From contig CBDHGH010000003.1 in assembly GCA_965263065.1 (NCBI GenBank), positions 62,001 to 126,000 on the forward strand: a stretch of DNA of 64,000 nucleotides, in the 5' to 3' direction. Positions 32,594 to 40,339 of the stretch are shown piece after piece. The number at the start of each line of letters is the position of its first letter. Position 1 is the stretch's first letter. This stretch comes from TK10-74A sp965263065. Its GTDB lineage: Bacteria; Chloroflexota; Dehalococcoidia; Bin125. Made by a program: the position numbers and the translations under genes. A model generated the notes under the pieces. It was not told the origin of the DNA. It was given only the letters and a program-made list of their open reading frames with translations, and did no database searches.

Positions 32594-33513
32594 CGCGGGA
32601 GGACGCCGGCCTCTCCCGTCCCGCGCCGCTCGATCGCCTGACGATCCGGGCGCTCGTGCAGGCCGCCCTGCGCGAGGACGCAGCGGAGCAGGACCTGACG
32701 AGCAACGCGCTCGTCCCCGTCGATCAGCAGGGGCGCGGCGTCGTGGTCGCCAAGTCGGACGGCGTGATCTGCGGCCTGCAGTTCGCGCTCGAGACGTACT
32801 ACGCCGTCGAGCCGCGCGTGCGCTGGATGCCCGCCGTCAGCGAGGGACTGCGCGTCGCGGCGGGCTCGACGATCGCGCACGTCGATGGGCCGGTGCACGC
32901 GATCCTGCGTGGCGAGCGCGTGGCGCTGAACTACCTCGGGCGGCTGTCCGGCATCGCCACGCAGACGGCCGACTGCGTGCGCGCCGTCGCCGGCAGCGGC
33001 GCACGCATCCTCGACACGCGCAAGACGACGCCGGGGTTACGCGTGGCGGAGCGCTACGCCGTCCGCGTCGGCGGCGGCCTCAACCATCGCAACGACCTGC
33101 GCTCGGCGATGCTGGTCAAGGACAACCACATCGCGGCCGTGCGGGCGCGCGGCGGCAGCCTGGCCGACGCCGTGCGACTCGCGATGTCGGCGGCGGGCCC
33201 GGCCACGGCCATCGAGGTGGAGGTCACCTCCCTGGCCGAACTGCGCGAGGCGATCGACGCGGGCGCGCGGGCCGTCCTGCTCGACAACTTCACCGCGGCC
33301 GCGCTCGCGGAGGCGGTCCGGCTGGCGCAAGCCGCCCACGTCACCAGCGAGGCCAGCGGCGGGATCACGCGCGCGACCCTGGGCGCCTACGCCGCCAGCG
33401 GCGTCGATTTCATCTCGATGGGGTCGCTCACCCACACGGTCACGCCCATGGACGTCTCGCTGCAGGTCGTGCCGGAGGCGCTGAGCAGCGACCGGCGCGA
33501 CCCCTCGATCTAA
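32590..33513 (+). CDS. nadC: Nicotinate-nucleotide diphosphorylase (carboxylating)
   Basis: Converts quinolinate and PRPP to nicotinate mononucleotide (EC 2.4.2.19), the last of the three operon steps. The 307 residues include EDLTSNAL-like AEQDLTSNALVP, GERVALNYLGRLSGIATQTA, LDTRKTTPGLRVAERYAVRVGG split across two core strands, MLVKDNHI, IEVEVTSL, LLDNFTAA and SGGITRATLGAYAASGVDFIS. ATG 32590 is coupled to nadB. Its TAA stop shares CTAA with the convergent dtd gene. Confidence 0.96.
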   Translation: MTREDAGLSRPAPLDRLTIRALVQAALREDAAEQDLTSNALVPVDQQGRGVVVAKSDGVICGLQFALETYYAVEPRVRWMPAVSEGLRVAAGSTIAHVDGPVHAILRGERVALNYLGRLSGIATQTADCVRAVAGSGARILDTRKTTPGLRVAERYAVRVGGGLNHRNDLRSAMLVKDNHIAAVRARGGSLADAVRLAMSAAGPATAIEVEVTSLAELREAIDAGARAVLLDNFTAAALAEAVRLAQAAHVTSEASGGITRATLGAYAASGVDFISMGSLTHTVTPMDVSLQVVPEALSSDRRDPSI

Positions 33514-33974
33514 CCCCGGCGCGGCCGCTCCAGATCGGCCGAGTCGAGCACCAGCGTCACGGGGCCGTCGTTGACCAGCTCGACGTCCATGTGCGCGCCG
33601 AAGCGACCACCCTCGACCGGCACGCCCGCCGTCCGCAGCCCCGCCGCGAAGCGCTCGACCAGCGGCTCGGCGACCTCGGGGCGCGCAGCCCCCAGGAACG
33701 AGGGACGCCGCCCCCGCCGCATCTCCGCGATCAGCGTGAACTGGCTGACGACCAGGACGGACCCGCCGACATCGGCGAGGGCGAGGTTGAAGCGGCCATC
33801 GGCGTCGTCGAAGATGCGCAGCCCGGCGACCTTCACCGCCATCGCGTCGACGGTGGCGGGCGTGTCGTCGCCGGCGATGCCGGTCAGCGCGAGGAAGCCG
33901 GCCCCGATCTCGCCCACGACGGCATCGTCGACCCGCACACAGGCGCGACGCACACGCTGGAGCACGACTCGCAT
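33510..33974 (-). CDS. dtd: D-aminoacyl-tRNA deacylase
   Basis: Hydrolyses D-amino acids from mischarged tRNA (EC 3.1.1.96). The 154-residue protein starts MRVVLQRVRRACVRVDD and contains the two family motifs VSQFTLIAEMRRGRRPSF (catalytic SQFTL) and ELVNDGPVTLVLDS (NxGPVT type). Length is normal. The gene is convergent with nadC, overlapping by 4 bases at the stops, and lies before an FmdB-type zinc ribbon gene on the same strand. Confidence 0.95.
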   Translation of the reverse strand: MRVVLQRVRRACVRVDDAVVGEIGAGFLALTGIAGDDTPATVDAMAVKVAGLRIFDDADGRFNLALADVGGSVLVVSQFTLIAEMRRGRRPSFLGAARPEVAEPLVERFAAGLRTAGVPVEGGRFGAHMDVELVNDGPVTLVLDSADLERPRRG

Positions 33975-34004
33975 CAGGGTCGCCGGTTCGCGGCGCGCGC
34001 CGGA

Positions 34005-34385
34005 CTAGTCGTCCCGCGTCGACTCGGCCCTGGCCGGCTGCTTGGAGTCCGCGCGCTCGGACCCCCCATCTGACCGATCACGGCCCGACTCGCCGGAGCC
34101 CGACTCGCCGGAGCCCGGCTCATCGGAGCCCGACTCACCGGAGGAGCGGTCTTCGCCGTCCTTGCCGTGCTGGAGTTCCTCGGCGCCGTCGCGCAAGCTG
34201 CGCCGGTTGTCGGTGGAATACCAGCCGGAGCCCTTGAACACGATCGCCGGCGGGGCCGGGATGCGCTGCGACACGGCCCGGCACATGGGACAGCGCTGCC
34301 GGGGCTTGGCGTCCCAGCCCTCGCGTTTCTCGTAGGAATGCCGGCACTTCGTGCACTCATAGACGTAACGGGGCAACGTGGGCAC
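34005..34385 (-). CDS. FmdB-family zinc-ribbon protein
   Basis: 126 residues. The N-terminal 50 residues form a single zinc ribbon, YVYECTKCRHSYE and QRCPMCRAVSQR (Cys 11, 14, 32, 35), followed by VFKGSGWYSTDNRR as in FmdB-type putative regulatory proteins. The last 60 residues are Ser/Gly/Glu/Asp-rich and include 5-residue repeats encoded by 15-base repeats. The family function is not established. ATG 34385; it is divergent from rpsB. Confidence 0.85.
   Translation of the reverse strand: MPTLPRYVYECTKCRHSYEKREGWDAKPRQRCPMCRAVSQRIPAPPAIVFKGSGWYSTDNRRSLRDGAEELQHGKDGEDRSSGESGSDEPGSGESGSGESGRDRSDGGSERADSKQPARAESTRDD
34086..34145. repeat. 15-bp tandem repeat in the FmdB-like gene
   Basis: Four units of CGACTCGCCGGAGCC, the first two identical and the others diverged, encode Gly/Ser/Glu repeats in the acidic tail. 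The frame is preserved. Confidence 0.75.
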
Positions 34386-34613
34386 TCCGATCGATTCGCG
34401 CCTGCCCGCACCATCGGGCAGGTCCGCTGGCGCGGCCCTCGCGTCACGGTCCCTATGTGAATCGCCAGTCAGGGAACGGCGGGGACGCGTCCAGCCTAGC
34501 AGCCGGGATCGAGATCAGCCCGGAGCGCCGGCCGCAAGGGCGATCACTGTGCTGACTACTGTATGGGCTGACCAGTGTATCGGCGCGGCTGTCATCGTCC
34601 GCCGGTCCGGGCC

Positions 34614-34619
34614 TATACT
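34614..34619 (+). promoter_or_regulatory. Candidate -10 element of rpsB
   Basis: TATACT 150 bases before the rpsB ATG. A CTGTCA hexamer at 34589 could be the -35, with a long 19-base spacer. The 34386-34763 gap holds no credible gene. It has this promoter and a leader hairpin at 34679-34700. Confidence 0.4.
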
Positions 34620-34678
34620 ACCGCGGTCCTACCACCCGTGGCGCTGGCTCGCGGCATCGGCGTTGATGCTGCGTTCCC

Positions 34679-34700
34679 CTGGCGGGCAATGACCCGCCGG
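34679..34700 (+). promoter_or_regulatory. Hairpin in the rpsB leader
   Basis: CTGGCGGG, loop CAATGA, CCCGCCGG: an 8-bp stem with one G-U pair, about 55 bases after the predicted start site and 64 bases before the rpsB ATG. Ribosomal-protein leaders are often autoregulatory, but no known S2-binding motif was recognised. Confidence 0.35.
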
Positions 34701-34763
34701 ACCGCGAGCGCCGGAGCAATCGATGTCCCCGCGACGCCGCCCTGGACATCACGCTGGAGCATC

Positions 34764-35519
<756 letters not shown>

Positions 35520-35573
35520 CGCCCGCCCCGGCATCGCCCCCAGCCGGCCCCGCGCCGGTCGAAAGGAACCCCT

Positions 35574-36080
35574 GTGACCGTCACTGTGGACGACATCAAG
35601 ACCCTGCGCGCCGAGACGGGCGCCGGCGTGATGGCCTGTCGCACCGCGCTCAGCGAGGCCGCCGGCGACCTCGAGCGGGCCCGCGCGCTCCTGCGTGAGC
35701 GGGGCGTCGCGACCGCCGCCAAGCGGGCCGGCCGCGAGGCCGCCGAGGGCGTGGTCGAGTCCTACCTGCACCGCGGGCGGATTGGCGCGATGCTGGAGTT
35801 GAACTGCGAGACGGACTTCGTCGCGCGGACGGACATCTTCAAGGAACTGGCGCACGATATCGCCATGCAGATCGCGTCGATGGACCCCCAGGTCGTCGAT
35901 GCCGCCGACCTCCCGGCCGACGCCGAGGGCAGCCCGGCGGAGCTGGCCCTGCTCTCGCAGAGCTTCATCAAGGATCCCAGCAAGACCATCCAGAACCTGA
36001 TCACCGAGGCGGTGGCCAGCACGGGCGAGAAGATCGTCGTGCGACGCTTCGCGCGCTACGAACTGGGCGGCGGATCGTAG
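35574..36080 (+). CDS. tsf: Translation elongation factor Ts
   Basis: Nucleotide-exchange factor for EF-Tu. The protein has 168 residues, much shorter than E. coli EF-Ts and like compact forms such as that of Thermus. The N-terminal UBA-like domain is VDDIKTLRAETGAGVMACRTAL, and the EF-Tu contact region is ELNCETDFVARTDIFKELAHDIAMQIA with the TDF motif. It ends VRRFARYELGG. The start is GTG 35574 with GAAAGGAAC upstream. Confidence 0.96.
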   Translation: MTVTVDDIKTLRAETGAGVMACRTALSEAAGDLERARALLRERGVATAAKRAGREAAEGVVESYLHRGRIGAMLELNCETDFVARTDIFKELAHDIAMQIASMDPQVVDAADLPADAEGSPAELALLSQSFIKDPSKTIQNLITEAVASTGEKIVVRRFARYELGGGS

Positions 36081-36106
36081 GCCACCGGGCAGGGAGGAGG
36101 GACGTC

Positions 36107-36847
36107 ACGGGCGAGCGCGTCCTGATCAAAATCAGCGGCGAAGCGCTCCTCGGTGGGCGTCCCTTCGGCATCCACCCCGAAACCCTGCGCGGCATCGCGC
36201 GGCAGATCGTCCGCCTGCGCGCGCTCGACTTCGAAGTGGCGCTGGTGGTGGGCGGGGGCAACCTGTTCCGCGGTCGCACGGCCGCCGAGGCGGGCATGGA
36301 CCGCGCCACCGCCGACTACGCCGGCATGCTCGCGACCGTGATCAACGGCCTCGCCTTGCAGGACGCGCTGGAGCGCGAGGACCTGCAGGTGCGCACGATG
36401 TCGGCGATCACCGTGGCGCAGGTGGCGGAGGCCTACATCCGCCGCCGGGCCATTCGCCACCTCGAGAAGGGGCGCGTGGTGCTGTTCGTCGCGGGGACCG
36501 GCAACCCCTACGTCACGACCGACACGGCCGCCGCCCTGCGCGGCGTCGAGATCGACGCGGCGCGGCTGCTGATGGCCAAGAACGGCGTCGACGGCGTCTA
36601 TACGGCGGACCCGGCCCTCGACGCGTCGGCCCAGCGCTACGCCACGATCTCCTATCGCGACGCCATCGCCCAGAACATCGGCGTGGTCATGGACACCGCT
36701 GCCTTGTCGCTCTGCGAGGAGAACGACCTGCCCATCCTGGTCTTTGATATCGCGGCGCCGGACGCTATCGTGAAGGCGGTGATGGGCGGCTCCGTTGGTA
36801 CGCTCGTCGGGCCGGAGGCCACGCGCCTCGCCGGCGCCGCCGAGTAG
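36107..36847 (+). CDS. pyrH: UMP kinase, with apparent non-canonical (ACG) start
   Basis: Phosphorylates UMP to UDP (EC 2.7.4.22), hexameric amino-acid-kinase fold. Clear motifs are KISGEALLGG, LVVGGGNLFRG, DYAGMLATVINGLALQDALE, FVAGTGNPYVTTDTAAALR, KNGVDGVYTADP and GTLVGPE. The conserved N terminus (GERVLIKISGEAL) is present, but no in-frame ATG, GTG or TTG lies upstream of it. The best placed codon is ACG 36107, six bases after AGGAGG. The first ordinary start, GTG 36236, would remove the first 43 residues, including KISGEAL. A base error in an ATG is an alternative. Confidence 0.88.
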   Translation, partial: TGERVLIKISGEALLGGRPFGIHPETLRGIARQIVRLRALDFEVALVVGGGNLFRGRTAAEAGMDRATADYAGMLATVINGLALQDALEREDLQVRTMSAITVAQVAEAYIRRRAIRHLEKGRVVLFVAGTGNPYVTTDTAAALRGVEIDAARLLMAKNGVDGVYTADPALDASAQRYATISYRDAIAQNIGVVMDTAALSLCEENDLPILVFDIAAPDAIVKAVMGGSVGTLVGPEATRLAGAAE

Positions 36848-36880
36848 CCCCCGCGCGGGCGGGCGAAGGACCGCGACATC

Positions 36881-37453
36881 ATGGACGACGACGACCTCAC
36901 CGCACTCGCCCTGGACGAAGCCCGCTCGCGCATGCGCAAGACGATCGCGTCCCACCAGCGCGACCTCGACGCCGTGCGCACCGGGCGGGCGCAGCCGTCG
37001 CTGATCGAGTCGCTGGCGATCGGCTACTACGGCGTGCCGACGCCGCTCAAGCAGCTCGCCACGATCACGGCCCCGGACGCGCGCCTGCTGGTCATCCAAC
37101 CCTGGGACAAGAACGCCTTCGACCCCATCTCGCGCTCCATTCAGCAGTCGGACCTGGGGCTCAATCCGCAGAGCGACGGCGTCGTCATCCGGCTGGTCAT
37201 CCCGGAGCTGACGGAGGAACGCCGCAGGCAGCTCGTGCGTCAGGTGGGGCAGAAGAACGAGGCGGCGCGCGTCGCCCTGCGCAACATCCGGCGCGACGCG
37301 CAGGTGGAGTTGCGCAAGATGCTCAAGGACAAGGACATCTCGCAGGACGAGGAGCGCCGCGCGCACGACGGGCTCGACAAGCTGACCCACGGCTTCCAGG
37401 AGCGGATCGAGCGGGACGGCGCGGTGAAGGAGCGCGAGCTCTTGGAGGTCTGA
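36881..37453 (+). CDS. frr: Ribosome recycling factor
   Basis: Splits post-termination ribosomes together with EF-G. The 190-residue all-family protein has RTGRAQPSLIESLAIGYYGVPTPL, WDKNAFDPISRSIQQSDLGLNPQSDG and IPELTEERRRQLVRQV, ending with the long helical hairpin arm KDISQDEERRAHDGLDKLTHGF. ATG 36881 has GCGAAGGA nearby. It follows pyrH as usual and uppS starts 3 bases after its stop. Confidence 0.97.
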   Translation: MDDDDLTALALDEARSRMRKTIASHQRDLDAVRTGRAQPSLIESLAIGYYGVPTPLKQLATITAPDARLLVIQPWDKNAFDPISRSIQQSDLGLNPQSDGVVIRLVIPELTEERRRQLVRQVGQKNEAARVALRNIRRDAQVELRKMLKDKDISQDEERRAHDGLDKLTHGFQERIERDGAVKERELLEV

Positions 37454-37455
37454 GC

Positions 37456-38217
37456 GTGGTTGTCGCCCCGGAGCGCCGGACCGAGAACGTTCCCCGGCAC
37501 GTCGCTGTGATCATGGACGCCAACGGGCGCTGGGCGGAGACGCGCGGCCTGTCGCGCATGGAGGGCCACGCCGCCGGCACGGAGAACATCCGCGAGATCA
37601 TCCGCCTGTTCGGCGAGCGCGGCGTGCGCGTGCTCACCCTCTACGCCTTCTCCACGGAGAATTGGCGCCGCCCCCCGGATGAGGTGCGCGGCCTGATGCA
37701 CATCCTCTCCCGCGTGATCGAGCGCGAACTCGAGCCGCTGCACGAGGCGGGCGTGCAGCTGCGCTACATCGGCCAGTTGGACGTGCTGGAGCCGGTGTTG
37801 CGCCGGCAGATTCGGCACGCCGTCGCGCGCACGGCCGCCAACACCGGGATGACCGTCTGCGTGGCGTTCAACTACGGCGGCCGCTCGGAAGTCGTCGACG
37901 CGATCCGGCAGATCGTGGCGTCGGGCGTGCCGGCGGCGGAGATCGACGAGGCGCTCGTCTCGCGCCACCTCTACACCGACGGGCTGCCGGACCCCGACCT
38001 GATCATCCGCACCGGCGGCCAGCAGCGGCTCTCGAACTTCCTCATCTGGCAGGCCGCCTACGCGGAGTACTTCTTCACGCCCACCTACTGGCCCGACTTC
38101 TCGCAGGCCGACGTCGACGAGGCGCTGGAGGCCTACGCCCAGCGGGTGCGCAAGTTCGGCGGCCTCGCGGCACGGCAGGCGCACAGCGCCGACGCGCCCG
38201 GCGCGCAGCACGGCTGA
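37456..38217 (+). CDS. uppS: Isoprenyl transferase (undecaprenyl diphosphate synthase type)
   Basis: cis-prenyltransferase making the C55 lipid carrier for peptidoglycan (EC 2.5.1.31). Of 253 residues, family segments are HVAVIMDANGRWAETRGL with catalytic Asp21, GHAAGTENIREII, LTLYAFSTENWRRP, FNYGGRSEVVDAIR and IIRTGGQQRLSNFLIWQAAYAEYFF. Two positions differ from the usual pattern: DGNGRW is DANGRW, and the Glu of RTGGE is Gln. The product chain length cannot be told. GTG 37456 follows frr closely. Confidence 0.92.
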   Translation: MVVAPERRTENVPRHVAVIMDANGRWAETRGLSRMEGHAAGTENIREIIRLFGERGVRVLTLYAFSTENWRRPPDEVRGLMHILSRVIERELEPLHEAGVQLRYIGQLDVLEPVLRRQIRHAVARTAANTGMTVCVAFNYGGRSEVVDAIRQIVASGVPAAEIDEALVSRHLYTDGLPDPDLIIRTGGQQRLSNFLIWQAAYAEYFFTPTYWPDFSQADVDEALEAYAQRVRKFGGLAARQAHSADAPGAQHG

Positions 38218-38232
38218 CGGGGCGACACCGGC

Positions 38233-39099
38233 GTGCCCACGTGGATGCGACTCCCGAGGACGATTGTGCTGCGCGCCGCGACGAGCGCCGTCGCGCTGCC
38301 CGTGGTGATCGTGCTGATCATCGCGGGGGGGCCGGCGATGGCGGCGGCGGTCGCGGCGCTGCTGGCGGTGGCGGTGATCGAGTTCGGCCTGGGCATGCGA
38401 CTGGACCGCCGCGACCCCGTGCTGTGGCTGGCGCTGGCGGGCGTGGTCGCGATGACCGCCGCCGCGATGACCGATAACGTGCCCCCTCACTGGCCGCTCA
38501 GCGCCGCCATCATCGCGATCGTCGCCGCGCCGGTGCTCCAGCAACTCGTCCGCGAGCGCGGCCAGTCCCCCAGCAGCGCCCCCGATCCCGCCCTCTTCGG
38601 GGCGCTCTACGGGCGCTCGGCGGCCGGCCTCGTGGCGCTCGTGTATGTCGGCTGGCTGGGCAGCTTCTTCGTCCTGCTGCGAGCGCTGCCGCAGGGGGAG
38701 GAGTGGCTGCTGCTCGCCGTCGGGGCGGGCATGGCGACGGATACGGGCGCGTTCGCCGTCGGCAAGCTGCTCGGCCGGCGGCCGCTGGCGCCCCGCATCA
38801 GCCCGCGCAAGACCATCGAGGGGGCCATCGGCGGACTGCTGGCGGGCTTCGCGGCGGTGCTGCTGATCAACCTGCTGCCCGACCTGCAGGTCCCGATCTG
38901 GAAGATGGCGCTGCTGGGCATCGCGCTGCCGCTGATGGCGACGGCCGGCGACCTGGCCGAGTCGGTGATCAAGCGCGCCCTGGACGTGAAGGACTTCTCG
39001 CAGCTCGTTCCGGGGCACGGCGGCGTCCTGGACCGGCTCGACAGTCTGCTCTTCGTCGCGCCGACCGTATACTTCTTCGTGCAATGGATCGTGCTCTAG
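38233..39099 (+). CDS. cdsA: Phosphatidate cytidylyltransferase
   Basis: Membrane enzyme making CDP-diacylglycerol from phosphatidate and CTP (EC 2.7.7.41). It has 288 residues with about seven hydrophobic helices. The signature near the C terminus is complete: AESVIKRALDVKDFSQLVPGHG, then GGVLDRLDSLLF. The preceding MATDTGAFAVGKLLGRRPLAPRISPRKTIEG is also characteristic, including the conserved SPRKTxEG. GTG 38233; its 3' end overlaps dxr by 16 bases. Confidence 0.95.
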   Translation: MPTWMRLPRTIVLRAATSAVALPVVIVLIIAGGPAMAAAVAALLAVAVIEFGLGMRLDRRDPVLWLALAGVVAMTAAAMTDNVPPHWPLSAAIIAIVAAPVLQQLVRERGQSPSSAPDPALFGALYGRSAAGLVALVYVGWLGSFFVLLRALPQGEEWLLLAVGAGMATDTGAFAVGKLLGRRPLAPRISPRKTIEGAIGGLLAGFAAVLLINLLPDLQVPIWKMALLGIALPLMATAGDLAESVIKRALDVKDFSQLVPGHGGVLDRLDSLLFVAPTVYFFVQWIVL

Positions 39100-40298
39100 A
39101 CGCCCCGCCATCCGCCGCCGCGCGGCCCAACGGCCGGCCCAACGGCCGGCCCATTCGGCTCGCCCTGCTGGGAAGCACCGGCAGCATCGGCCGGCAGACG
39201 ATCGACGTCATCCAGGCCATGCCGGAGCGCTTCGAGGTGCGCGGGCTCGCCGCCGGTCGCAACCTCGACCTGCTGGCGTCGCAGGCGACGGCGCTGCGCC
39301 CGGCCGCGATCTGGGCGGCCGGCGGCCCCAGCGAGCGCCTGCGCGAGATCGCGGCGGCGGCGGGCGCGACGATCAGCACGATGGACGAGATGGCCGCCGA
39401 CCCACTGCTCGACGTGCTCGTCGTGGGCACGGCGGGCCGGGCCGGCCTGGAGCCCACGCTGACCGCGCTCGATCACGGCCGCGCCGTCGCCCTGGCCAAC
39501 AAGGAGGTCGTGGTGATGGCGGGCCGCCTCGTGCGCGCCGCCGCCGATCGCGGCGGTGGACAACTGCGCCCCGTCGATTCCGAGCACAGCGCCATCTGGC
39601 AATGCCTGTGGGGCGAGGAGGGCAACGAGATCCGTCGTATCCTGTTGACGGCGTCGGGCGGCGCGCTGCGCGATCTGCCGCGCGACGCCCTGGACGATGT
39701 CACGCCGGCGCAGGCGCTGCGCCACCCGACCTGGAACATGGGGGCCAAGATCACGATCGACAGCGCCTCACTGGTCAACAAGGGCATGGAGACGATCGAG
39801 GCCCGCTGGCTGTTCGACGTCCCCTACGAGCGCGTCGAGGTCGTGCAGCACGCGGAGTCGATCGTGCACTCGCTGGTCGAGATGGGCGACGGCTCCGTCA
39901 AGGCGCAGCTCGGCAACCCCGACATGCGCCTGCCCATCCAGTGCGCGCTGACCTACCCCCAGCGCCTGCAGCCGACGGTCGCGCCGCTGGACCTGGCCGC
40001 GCTGGGCGCCCTGCACTTCGCCGCGCCCGACCTCGATCGCTACCCGGGCCTGCGTCTCAGCCAAGAGGCCGGCCGCCGCGGCGGGACGTATCCCTGCGTC
40101 CTGGCCGCCGCCGACGAGGTGGCGGTGACCGCGTTCCTGGGCGGCCAGATCCGGTTTACGGCCATCCCGGAGGTGATCGACGCGGCCCTCTCGGCGCACG
40201 AGGGCGACGACGACCCCGACCTGGAGGCGATCGACGCCGCCGACGCCTGGGCGCGGCGCTTCGCCGCGCAGCACATCCACGCGCGATTGGCCGTCTGA
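39084..40298 (+). CDS. dxr: 1-deoxy-D-xylulose 5-phosphate reductoisomerase
   Basis: Second step of the MEP isoprenoid pathway (EC 1.1.1.267). The 404 residues start with an N-terminal NGRPNGRP duplication, then NADPH-binding LALLGSTGSIGRQTIDVI, NKEVVVMAG, metal/substrate segments PVDSEHSAIWQCL, ILLTASGGALRD, HPTWNMGAKITIDSASLVNKGMETIEA and VHSLVEMGDGS. ATG 39084 overlaps the end of cdsA. The pathway continues with ispG at 42183-43316 in this window. Confidence 0.96.
   Translation: MDRALDAPPSAAARPNGRPNGRPIRLALLGSTGSIGRQTIDVIQAMPERFEVRGLAAGRNLDLLASQATALRPAAIWAAGGPSERLREIAAAAGATISTMDEMAADPLLDVLVVGTAGRAGLEPTLTALDHGRAVALANKEVVVMAGRLVRAAADRGGGQLRPVDSEHSAIWQCLWGEEGNEIRRILLTASGGALRDLPRDALDDVTPAQALRHPTWNMGAKITIDSASLVNKGMETIEARWLFDVPYERVEVVQHAESIVHSLVEMGDGSVKAQLGNPDMRLPIQCALTYPQRLQPTVAPLDLAALGALHFAAPDLDRYPGLRLSQEAGRRGGTYPCVLAAADEVAVTAFLGGQIRFTAIPEVIDAALSAHEGDDDPDLEAIDAADAWARRFAAQHIHARLAV
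39126..39149. repeat. 12-bp tandem duplication in dxr
   Basis: CCCAACGGCCGG occurs twice head to tail, encoding Pro-Asn-Gly-Arg twice in the non-conserved N-terminal tail of Dxr. Confidence 0.75.
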
Positions 40299-40339
40299 TG
40301 GGCACTGTCTGATGGGCCCGTCATGATAGGCACTGTGTG

